The notes under the pieces are model-generated. The model ran no database searches and had not been told where the DNA came from. It saw nothing but the letters and a program-made list of their open reading frames with translations. Of a stretch of 64,000 nt of DNA, positions 8,492 to 15,611 are shown one piece after another. The DNA comes from Mucilaginibacter boryungensis (GTDB lineage Bacteria; Bacteroidota; Bacteroidia; Sphingobacteriales; Sphingobacteriaceae): the NCBI RefSeq assembly GCF_015221995.1, contig NZ_JADFFM010000002.1:1753964-1817963 (forward strand), given 5' to 3'. A program made the translations under genes and the position numbers. Position 1 is the first letter of the stretch. Each line of letters begins with the position of its first letter.

Positions 8492-9727
8492 TTAACTAAC
8501 GCTCAGTTGCCCTATTTTCTTTTGCATAGCCAGCTTATCAGCAGGTGTTTTTGATAATTTTAATGCTGTTGTGAAATGTTGCCTGGCCGTGATATTATCA
8601 ACATCGGTGTATAACTCTCCAAGCAGCGCATAATATAGGTGATTGTTATTTAGCTTTAATTTTTCTGCTTCAACTATGGCTGCAGGCTTCCCTTTGCATT
8701 TATAAAGGGCATAGGTGCGGTTTAATGCTGCCATGGGCGAATAGCTTAAAATAAGTAATTCGTTATACAGCATTAAAATATTTTGCCATTTAATTGGTGT
8801 GTCTTCTTTAAGTGTATGCCAATAAGCTATACCGGCTTCCAGGTGGTATTTTGAAAAAGTTTTCCCCTTTGATGCACGGTCTAAAAAATGCTTTCCCTGG
8901 GTAATCAGTTCTTCATCCCATAAGCGCTCGTCCTGGTCGGCATATAAAATAAGTTCGCCGGATTCATCTATCCTGGCATCAAAACGCGACGCCTGAAAAC
9001 TCATTAAGGCAAGCAACGCGTTAACCGCTGGTAAATTTGTACTGGGATTTTCTATCAGCTGGAAAGCTAAGCGCATAGCCTCTAAACAAAAATCTTTACG
9101 TAAGGTACTTTTGTGATTTACAGAATAATACCCCTCGTTAAACAACAGGTATAAAGTTGTCAGTACAACATCCAGCCTTTTGTCCAATTCGGAAGGCGGG
9201 GGGAATTCGATTTTTATGTTAGCCAGCCGCAGCGTCTCCTTAGCCCGGTATATTCTTTTAGTAACCGTTTCTTTGCTTATTAAAAAAGCATCGGCTATTT
9301 CACTTATCCCAAAGCCACAAAGTATGCGCAACGCCAGGCTAATTTGCCCCTCTGACGATATAAGCGGGTTGCAAATAGCAAACAACATCTGTAGCTGGCT
9401 GTCGGTAATATTTTGGTTGGACAGGTCGATGTCTAATTCTGGAGACATATGGGGAGCCGAACTAAGTGACACCGCAACCTTTGATGTAAATACCTGGTGG
9501 TGCCTTAAATAATTTTTAGCCTTGTTTTTGGCAACACCATATAACCAGGCCACCGGGTTTTCGGGCAGGCCGTTTATTCCCCAGGTTTCAGATGCGGTTA
9601 AAAAGGTATCGCTTGCAATGTCTTCGGCAATCTCTATATGGTCAAAGCCAAACAAACGGCAAAGCACAGCCGTAATTTTACTGTATTCTGTGCGGAATAA
9701 ATGTGGTATCAGTTCCTGGCTTTCCAT
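8492..9727 (-). CDS. ECF sigma factor with DUF6596 extension
   Basis: The 411-residue protein is much longer than an ordinary ECF sigma. Region 2 lies at about 10-75 (FDHIEIAEDIASDTFLTA) and region 4 at about 120-175 (LRILCGFGISEIADAFLISKETVTKRIYRAKE). A large helical C-terminal part follows (DUF6596, with the DKRLDVVLTTLYLLFNEGYY signature) and ends in TPR-like helices. This is the ECF type usually found next to YCII/DGPF-domain genes, as here. The extension is thought to regulate the sigma in place of a separate anti-sigma factor. A hairpin lies just 10 nt upstream of its start. Confidence 0.92.
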   Translation of the reverse strand: MESQELIPHLFRTEYSKITAVLCRLFGFDHIEIAEDIASDTFLTASETWGINGLPENPVAWLYGVAKNKAKNYLRHHQVFTSKVAVSLSSAPHMSPELDIDLSNQNITDSQLQMLFAICNPLISSEGQISLALRILCGFGISEIADAFLISKETVTKRIYRAKETLRLANIKIEFPPPSELDKRLDVVLTTLYLLFNEGYYSVNHKSTLRKDFCLEAMRLAFQLIENPSTNLPAVNALLALMSFQASRFDARIDESGELILYADQDERLWDEELITQGKHFLDRASKGKTFSKYHLEAGIAYWHTLKEDTPIKWQNILMLYNELLILSYSPMAALNRTYALYKCKGKPAAIVEAEKLKLNNNHLYYALLGELYTDVDNITARQHFTTALKLSKTPADKLAMQKKIGQLSVS

Positions 9728-9736
9728 TGTAAATAA

Positions 9737-9759
9737 AAGCCCCCATATAGTGGGGGCTT
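9737..9759 (-). terminator. Hairpin between YCII gene and sigma gene (attenuator-like)
   Basis: AAGCCCCCA at 9737-9745 pairs perfectly with TGGGGGCTT at 9751-9759, with a 5-nt loop. On the minus strand the stem is followed by TTTATTT. It sits between two co-directional genes and ends 10 nt before the sigma ATG, so it could be a terminator or could reduce read-through into the sigma gene. Confidence 0.65.
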
Positions 9760-9777
9760 GTTTATAATATTGCAGCG

Positions 9778-10116
9778 TTACATTACGCTTATTTCACGGA
9801 CTTCAATACTGCCGCCGGGTAATATAGGGCAGCCGGCTGCCAGTTTCATTGCCTGTTCGTAGTTATCAGCATTAACTACGGAGTAACCCATAAGCGCTTC
9901 TTTAATTTCTGTAAAAGGGCCGTCCGTTTCTACGTTATTGCCACTTAATACTTTGCCTGTGGATTCTAAACGGTTGCCTCTGTCAACTAAATGGTTTTGG
10001 GCGGCAATGCTACCAATCCAGTCCATCCACCTTTGTGTGGTAGCTTGCATTTGTTCGGGTGTACGCTCGGGCATGGCATTATAGTCGGCCCGGTACAGGA
10101 ATAAGAAATTTTTCAT
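9778..10116 (-). CDS. YCII/DGPF-domain protein
   Basis: A 112-residue ferredoxin-fold protein of the YCII-related family. It starts with the typical MKNFLFLYRAD strand and carries TDGPFTEIKEALMGYSVV, the DGPF signature, near residues 64-81. The last strand is PGGSIEVREI. Members lie beside DUF6596-type ECF sigma genes in many bacteria, and their biochemical role is unclear. The downstream sigma gene is 50 nt away, across a hairpin. A TGCATTTG box (one mismatch to TAnnTTTG) lies at 10158-10165 on the minus strand. Confidence 0.9.
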   Translation of the reverse strand: MKNFLFLYRADYNAMPERTPEQMQATTQRWMDWIGSIAAQNHLVDRGNRLESTGKVLSGNNVETDGPFTEIKEALMGYSVVNADNYEQAMKLAAGCPILPGGSIEVREISVM

Positions 10117-10230
10117 GTTGTTAATATTTTAAGTGTTAAAAACCTAATGACAACCCACAAATGCAGATATGGACACTATTGCTAAAATATTTAAATAAAA
10201 TTAGATAACGGCAAATAATTGCCTCGATTA

Positions 10231-10962
10231 TTATTTCAAATCGGGCAGCGAAAATGCCTTTTGATTACGCAGATAGCGCTTTAAGTTAGCCCGTATAGAA
10301 GCGATGAACTCGTACTGATTGGCATTGACAACCGTATAATAGCCCGGGCGGTATTTTTGCATAAAATCAGTAAGCATGGGGTCCTTTAAACCGGTAATAT
10401 TGGCTACAAATTGTTTATTGAAACGAAAGTCGATCTGGTTTTCGTGATATTCCTGTTCTATATACCCCTGTAGTTTTTGGGCGTTCCGGCCTTCGCGACT
10501 GAAAGAAGTCCATAACGCATCTATACTAATCCCCGCACCCGAGCCTGGCGACAGGCTCAAAACATCGCGATAAGCATTAGAGCCATAGGCCTTGCTGTAT
10601 TCCGATTTGGTGGCTAAATACCTTTTATAGGGACTTTGTAAGGTATCTTTAATGTTTACCTGTTTTAGTTGAATAGCTGTTGGACTTAAGTAAATAAGCA
10701 GTGTATTGTTAGCCGGAACTTTTACAGTATCGGTAAAGTACCCAAGTTTACTAACCACAAGTTTATCGTCGGGCAAAACGTTTATCTTAAATTCGGCCTT
10801 AAGGGTGTTATAAATAGATTGCTTTGTGCGCAGGTTAATGATATTTACTTTGGCAATCCGCTCTTTGGTTACCTTATCAAACACAACACCTTCCGCAACC
10901 CTTTCCTGCGCAAAGGATTGTATGGCTAACCCACAGATACATACCAAAAGCCAAAACCTCAT
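10231..10962 (-). CDS. Exported CarboxypepD_reg-like protein
   Basis: The 243-residue product has a Sec signal (MRFWLLVCICGLAIQSFAQ). It then has a carboxypeptidase-regulatory-like beta-sandwich (EGVVFDKVTKERIAKVNIIN, VSKLGYFTDTVKV, to about residue 100). The C-terminal 140 residues are mainly polar and helical, with no family I recognise. In Bacteroidota this beta-sandwich usually heads an outer-membrane barrel, but here there is none. It is probably periplasmic or surface-attached. Confidence 0.75.
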   Translation of the reverse strand: MRFWLLVCICGLAIQSFAQERVAEGVVFDKVTKERIAKVNIINLRTKQSIYNTLKAEFKINVLPDDKLVVSKLGYFTDTVKVPANNTLLIYLSPTAIQLKQVNIKDTLQSPYKRYLATKSEYSKAYGSNAYRDVLSLSPGSGAGISIDALWTSFSREGRNAQKLQGYIEQEYHENQIDFRFNKQFVANITGLKDPMLTDFMQKYRPGYYTVVNANQYEFIASIRANLKRYLRNQKAFSLPDLK

Positions 10963-10970
10963 TAGTACTA

Positions 10971-10978
10971 CAAAGCTA
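10971..10978 (-). promoter_or_regulatory. Putative -7 box TAGCTTTG
   Basis: On the minus strand this reads TAGCTTTG and ends 8 nt before the ATG at 10962, implying a very short leader. Confidence 0.45.
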
Positions 10979-11036
10979 TGCCTTAAATGCTTAGCGTTTT
11001 ATTATTTAACAAATATTAACATCGGAGAGGGGCCTT

Positions 11037-11930
11037 TTACTTGGCCACCACCAGCTTCTGGCCTATCTTAATCGTATTGTCGGCCATATTGTTTAGTGCT
11101 TTTAACTCGTCAACCGTTAAGCCAAAACGCTTAGATATGGAGTATAGTGTATCGCCCTGTTTAATGGTATAGGTTTTATCAGTTGGCGTGGCATTCACCA
11201 GCGAGTCTTTAATGGCTTTGCCGATATTTTGGTTGATCTGCGTAAGTACCCTGTCCTCGCGTTTTATTTTTTGTACAGTACCTTCCGGACGGTCATATTG
11301 GTCAAGGTTGTACTTTTGGATAACGCCTATCAGTAATTGCGGGTATTTTGGATTGGTGGCATAACCGGCATCTTTCAGGCCGTTGGCCCAGCCTATATAA
11401 TCGTTCTTGTCCAGTTCAAATAACCTCGCATAACGCTTCCGTTTTAAAAATTCCGAATGATCGCGGAACGAATCCTCAGCACGGTCGTACACGCGAAAGC
11501 AATCGTTCACCTGGTCGTCGTCCTTATAATAACTTTTGCCTTTCCAATCGCTGGTGCATTTTATGCCGAAGTGGTTGTTGGCTACCCGCGCCAGTTCGCC
11601 ATTGCCATTGCCCGATTCAAACAAGCCCTGCGCCAGTGTAATGCTGGCGGGGATGCCATATAGGTTCATCTCCTGGATAGCTATAGTTTTAAACTTATCA
11701 ATATATTGCAGAGTGGTGTAAGTAGGATAGTTGGCTATCGCGTCGTGGCGTTGCTTTTGCAGGGCTTCGTTATTGCGCCTTGCCTCGCTATTGGATACCC
11801 CCGGATTAGCGCTGCTAATTATTTTTTTGTGCGATGAGCACGAAACTATTCCCAAACAAAAAAGCGACATGATAGCCAGGCTACCTGTCGCGTAATATTT
11901 ATAAAAGTTGGCTATCATTAAGCCAAACAT
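11037..11930 (-). CDS. Glucosaminidase lipoprotein with LysM domain
   Basis: A peptidoglycan hydrolase of the FlgJ-type glucosaminidase family (PF01832), expected to cut glycan strands in the periplasm. A lipoprotein signal ends LGIVSC. The catalytic domain spans about residues 75-225, with the active-site Glu in FESGNGNGELA and downstream NNHFGIKC, YNDYIGW-type and DAGYATNPKY motifs. A C-terminal LysM (YTIKQGDTLYSISKRFG...GQKLVVAK) binds peptidoglycan. An ATG at 11918 is an equally plausible start. It follows a paralogous glucosaminidase by 8 nt, so the two probably form one transcript. Confidence 0.9.
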   Translation of the reverse strand: MFGLMIANFYKYYATGSLAIMSLFCLGIVSCSSHKKIISSANPGVSNSEARRNNEALQKQRHDAIANYPTYTTLQYIDKFKTIAIQEMNLYGIPASITLAQGLFESGNGNGELARVANNHFGIKCTSDWKGKSYYKDDDQVNDCFRVYDRAEDSFRDHSEFLKRKRYARLFELDKNDYIGWANGLKDAGYATNPKYPQLLIGVIQKYNLDQYDRPEGTVQKIKREDRVLTQINQNIGKAIKDSLVNATPTDKTYTIKQGDTLYSISKRFGLTVDELKALNNMADNTIKIGQKLVVAK

Positions 11931-11938
11931 AAGAAAAT

Positions 11939-12490
11939 TTATTGTTTAGCCTTCACCATCGGCGCTTGCGCAAATTCGGTGCTATCACTTTTGTTGCTAT
12001 CGAAAGCGTTTAGGTTGTATTTGTTTATTAACGCTAAAACCTGGCTGCCCCATTTCTTACTGCTGGCATAGCCACTGCGCTGTATACCTTTAACCCAGCC
12101 TACATAATCGGTAGTAGTTAGTTCTTCGGCCAGATGGCTGAATTTTTTCTTCTCGGTCATGATACGGGCGAAATCGTTAAATGAGTCAAGCACCGAATCG
12201 TAAGCCTTATAGGCGCTGCGCACCTTCTTTTTGTTTTTGTAATATACCGATGTTGTGCCGCCTTTCATGCCAAACTGGTTGTTCAGGTTTTTGGCAATGG
12301 CGCTGTTGCCGTTAGCGCTTTCGTGCATGGCAATGCCTAAAATAATGCTGGCGGGGATACCGCTTTGGTGCATAATGGCAATAGCGTTGTCTTTAAATTT
12401 CTCGATGTAGGATTGTGAAGTGTTTTTCTCCTGGGCCGAAGCGGCAAAAGTAGTAACCACTAAAAGGGTAAGCAGTAATGTTTTCTTCAT
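11939..12490 (-). CDS. Exported glucosaminidase without LysM
   Basis: The 183-residue protein has a Sec signal (MKKTLLLTLLVVTTFAASAQ) followed only by a glucosaminidase domain. It is a paralogue of the next gene: IPASIILGIAMHESANGNS aligns with IPASITLAQGLFESGNGNG there, with the Glu of HESANG as the predicted catalytic residue. Later motifs NNQFGMKG and RSGYASSKKWG also match. It lacks a cell-wall binding module. Its start is 3 nt after the stop of the O-methyltransferase gene, indicating translational coupling. Confidence 0.88.
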   Translation of the reverse strand: MKKTLLLTLLVVTTFAASAQEKNTSQSYIEKFKDNAIAIMHQSGIPASIILGIAMHESANGNSAIAKNLNNQFGMKGGTTSVYYKNKKKVRSAYKAYDSVLDSFNDFARIMTEKKKFSHLAEELTTTDYVGWVKGIQRSGYASSKKWGSQVLALINKYNLNAFDSNKSDSTEFAQAPMVKAKQ

Positions 12491-12493
12491 AAT

Positions 12494-13132
12494 TTACTTT
12501 TTTCTGATGAGCAATAAACCATCGCGTACGGGGAGGATCAATTTCTCCACCTGCGGATTGGCAGCAATGCTGTCATTTAGTTCGCGGATCAGTTTTGTAT
12601 CGGTATCCTGGGCGTCGCCATACACCTTACCTTTCCACAAAACATTATCAATTATAATTAAACCTCCCGGTCTTACTTTTTCAAGTACGAGCGCAAAGTA
12701 AAGCAAATTATTTTTTTTATCAGCATCTATGAACACCAAATCAAGCGGCGGGCCGTCAAAACCGGCTATTATTTGTGCTGCAGGGCCGATATGCAACCTT
12801 ATCTTTTTTTCCACATTTGTGGATTTAAAGTGTTGATTTAGCAGTTCTTCCAGTTCAGCGTTTATTTCAATGGTATCAATAAACCCTGTTTCGGTAAGCC
12901 CTTCGGCCAGGCAAATAGTAGCGTAGCCGGTAAAAGTGCCAACCTCTAAAATGCGGCTTGGGGCCATCATCTTACTTAGCATACTCAGTAATCGTCCCTG
13001 GTAATGCCCCGATAGCATGTGCGGTTTCAGGATCTTTAAATAGGTATCGCGATTGATCTTTTTAAGCGCTTCAGGCTCAATATCGCAATGGGTTTCCAGG
13101 TAAAGCTGTAAATCTGCCGGTAAAATTTCCAT
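12494..13132 (-). CDS. O-methyltransferase, CCoAOMT-like (class I SAM)
   Basis: A 212-residue SAM-dependent O-methyltransferase of family PF01596. The SAM site is ILEVGTFTGYATICLAEGL at about 58-76, and the metal/substrate site is LDLVFIDADKKNNL with IIIDNVLWKGKV later. The substrate cannot be told from sequence. A TACTTTTG box ends 4 nt before the ATG, suggesting its own near-leaderless promoter even though it lies just downstream of feoB. The glucosaminidase genes follow it directly. Confidence 0.9.
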   Translation of the reverse strand: MEILPADLQLYLETHCDIEPEALKKINRDTYLKILKPHMLSGHYQGRLLSMLSKMMAPSRILEVGTFTGYATICLAEGLTETGFIDTIEINAELEELLNQHFKSTNVEKKIRLHIGPAAQIIAGFDGPPLDLVFIDADKKNNLLYFALVLEKVRPGGLIIIDNVLWKGKVYGDAQDTDTKLIRELNDSIAANPQVEKLILPVRDGLLLIRKK

Positions 13133-13136
13133 CCTG

Positions 13137-13144
13137 CAAAAGTA
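13137..13144 (-). promoter_or_regulatory. Putative -7 box TACTTTTG
   Basis: Read on the minus strand this is TACTTTTG-CAGG-ATG. It is a full match to the consensus, with only 4 nt between the box and the start codon of the O-methyltransferase gene. Confidence 0.5.
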
Positions 13145-13171
13145 AGCAATTGCGATAAAATCCCTTGCTCT

Positions 13172-15283
13172 CTACTTCAATACCTGGTAGGTGATGAAGC
13201 TAATTACATATGCCAGTACGGTCATATAAGCAAATTGGGCTGCGGGCCAGCGCCAGTTTTTGGTTTCACGGTACACTACGGCTATAGTACTTGCGCACTG
13301 CATAGCAAAAGCATAAAACATCATTAATGAAAATGCTACAGCCACAGTAAACACGGGCTGCCCTGTTTTGGGATTAATGGCATTGGCCATTTTCTTTTGT
13401 ACGGTTTCCAGTTTATCGGCATCGCCATCAACGCTATAAATAGTAGCCATGGTACCTACAAACACTTCGCGGGCGGCAAAGGATGTAATAAGCGCAATAC
13501 CTATTTTCCAATCGAAACCTAAAGGGCGAATAACCGGTTCAATTACATGACCTAATACACCGGCATAACTACCTTCTAATTTTTCAGACGCGATAGCATG
13601 GCGCATGTCATTTGCGTTCATGGTTTTATACTGGGGCTGTTTATACTTTTTATCAATGTTTGCAAAGCGCTTACCGGGGCCGTAGCTGGCCATTACCCAC
13701 AGGATAACCGATACAGCAATAATTACTTTACCTGCCTGCAATACAAAAGCTTTCGCTCTATCGTACATAGAATGCAGCACATTGCTCCAACGCGGCATAC
13801 GGTATACCGGAAGTTCCATTATAAAATAGCCCCGTTCGCGGCCTTTTAAAATAAACTTAAATACATAGGCTACTACCATGGCTGAAACCAAACTGAGCAC
13901 ATACATAGCGGTTAGGGCCAGGCCCTGCATGTTGAATATCCACCATACATTGCGGTTAGGTACTACCAAAGCAATCAGCAAGGTATAAACAGGTAACCGG
14001 GCCGAACAGGTAACTAATGGGGTAACCATAATGGTAATCATCCTGTCTTTCCAGTTCTCAATAGTACGGGTGCTCATTATAGATGGCACGGCACAGGCAA
14101 AGCCGCCTATCAGCGGCACTACCGATTTCCCGTTAAGGCCAACCTTACGCATGATCTTGTCCATCATAAACGTAACTCGCGACATGTAACCGGTATCTTC
14201 CAGTATAGATATAAAGGCAAACAGGATAGCAATTTGCGGGATGAACACCATAACCCCGCTTAAACCACCAACTATACCATCGGCAAGTAAATTGGTGGCC
14301 GGCCCGGCGGGCAGCACCTGGTGCAATTTATCCTGCACCCAAACAAAAGCATCAGCTATCAGCTCCATCGGATAAGCCGACCAGGCAAATATCGATTGGA
14401 ACATGAACAATAAAATGGCAAGGAAAATAATCAGGCCAAATATTTTATGCGTTAGTATTTTATCAATGCGGTTGCTGTTGCTTTCGCCTTGTATGCCTTC
14501 GGGTTTTTTAACCGTTTCGGCTAAGAGTTCGTTTATAAAATAATAGCGGGCAATGGTTTCGGTTGCCTGCGCCTTTTGCGAGTGGAAGGCGTGCACCGCT
14601 TCCAAATCTTCAATGCGCTGGCTTTGCTCGGGCGTTAAAAACTTCAGGTGTTCGTGCTGGTGCGCCAGTTGCAAAGCAAAATATGGATTATCAGTGGGTA
14701 TTTCCTTGGCTATATTAGCAATTAATCCTGGCGCTATGGCGGTTACGTCAATGCTTTCTTGCTGCAGCGCAAACTTGTTGGCGAAAGATATGGCCTCTTT
14801 TAGTTTATCAATACCGTCAACCCTGCGCGCGGCGATAGGGATAACCGGCACCCCCAATCTCATAGCGAACTTGTTGATGTCGATACTAATCAGGTTCTTA
14901 TTGGCCAGGTCCATCATGTTCAAGGCCACAATTACCGGTATCTTTAAATCGGCCACCTGGGTATAAAGTAGCAGATTACGCTTAAGATTGGTTGCGTCCA
15001 GCACCATCACAACCAAGTCGGGTTGATGCGGGTTATGGCTATCGGCCAAAACAGAAAATACGATAGATTCGTCCTGGCTTTTGGGGTAGAGGCTATAAGT
15101 GCCAGGTAAGTCAATAATCTCGGCATGGCGGCCATCGGGCAAATCGCAATAGCCTATTTTTTTATCAACGGTAACCCCCGGAAAATTTCCAATTTTTTGA
15201 TTAAGCCCGGTTAAAACATTAAAGAGTGTTGATTTACCGGTATTAGGATTCCCTACAAGTGCAACTCTCAGCTCGGCTTTCAA
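13172..15283 (-). CDS. feoB: Ferrous iron transporter FeoB
   Basis: The inner-membrane Fe(II) transporter with an N-terminal G domain. The 703-residue length is within the usual range. GTPase motifs are GNPNTGKST at 11-19, the G2 loop FPGVTVDKK at 34-42, DLPGTYSL at 58-65 and NMMD at 122-125. A helical spacer and the gate/core membrane helices follow (FIPQIAILFAFISILEDTGYMSRV, VPLIGGFACAVPSIMSTRT, and a second gate near LMMFYAFAMQCASTIAVV). It lies 9 nt downstream of feoA, the standard feoAB order. Confidence 0.97.
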   Translation of the reverse strand: MKAELRVALVGNPNTGKSTLFNVLTGLNQKIGNFPGVTVDKKIGYCDLPDGRHAEIIDLPGTYSLYPKSQDESIVFSVLADSHNPHQPDLVVMVLDATNLKRNLLLYTQVADLKIPVIVALNMMDLANKNLISIDINKFAMRLGVPVIPIAARRVDGIDKLKEAISFANKFALQQESIDVTAIAPGLIANIAKEIPTDNPYFALQLAHQHEHLKFLTPEQSQRIEDLEAVHAFHSQKAQATETIARYYFINELLAETVKKPEGIQGESNSNRIDKILTHKIFGLIIFLAILLFMFQSIFAWSAYPMELIADAFVWVQDKLHQVLPAGPATNLLADGIVGGLSGVMVFIPQIAILFAFISILEDTGYMSRVTFMMDKIMRKVGLNGKSVVPLIGGFACAVPSIMSTRTIENWKDRMITIMVTPLVTCSARLPVYTLLIALVVPNRNVWWIFNMQGLALTAMYVLSLVSAMVVAYVFKFILKGRERGYFIMELPVYRMPRWSNVLHSMYDRAKAFVLQAGKVIIAVSVILWVMASYGPGKRFANIDKKYKQPQYKTMNANDMRHAIASEKLEGSYAGVLGHVIEPVIRPLGFDWKIGIALITSFAAREVFVGTMATIYSVDGDADKLETVQKKMANAINPKTGQPVFTVAVAFSLMMFYAFAMQCASTIAVVYRETKNWRWPAAQFAYMTVLAYVISFITYQVLK

Positions 15284-15292
15284 TTCAATTCG

Positions 15293-15508
15293 CTATTGCA
15301 GAATAATGGTCGAGGCTTCCCTTTTACGTAAACTTAACTGGTAGCCCGATACATTGATAGCGATAGGGTCGCCAAGCGGAGCAATGCGTTCCACTAATAC
15401 TTCTTCACCGGGTAAACAGCCCATCTCCATCAGTTTTACAGACATTTCCAGGTCGGTAAATTCCTTTACTATCCCTTTACTACCTACTTTAAGTTGCGAA
15501 AGCCTCAT
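15293..15508 (-). CDS. feoA: FeoA, SH3-like partner of FeoB
   Basis: A 71-residue FeoA-domain protein. Typical features are MRLSQLKVGSKGIVKEF, LMEMGCLPGEEV, PLGDPIAINVSGYQLSLRKREA. It is a small cytoplasmic SH3-like protein needed for FeoB function. It is the first gene of the feoAB unit, preceded by a well-formed promoter. No Fur box could be confirmed by eye. Confidence 0.95.
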   Translation of the reverse strand: MRLSQLKVGSKGIVKEFTDLEMSVKLMEMGCLPGEEVLVERIAPLGDPIAINVSGYQLSLRKREASTIILQ

Positions 15509-15529
15509 TAGTCGTTATTTAGAACGATT

Positions 15530-15561
15530 CAAATGTAGAGGTTATTTAAATTAAATCCAAA
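15530..15561 (-). promoter_or_regulatory. feoAB promoter, TTTG-N20-TACATTTG
   Basis: On the minus strand a TTTG (15558-15561) is followed after 20 nt by TACATTTG (15530-15537), matching both Bacteroidota promoter elements. The start codon of feoA is about 21 nt further on. Confidence 0.6.
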
Positions 15562-15611
15562 TAAGCAATGTGATTCTTTTGTAAAAAGTTTGTATAGATT
15601 ATTGCCCTTTA

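Noticed and set aside
15509..15611. Fur box upstream of feoAB
   Set aside because: No sequence close to the known 19-bp Fur palindrome could be seen; only a generic promoter is present.
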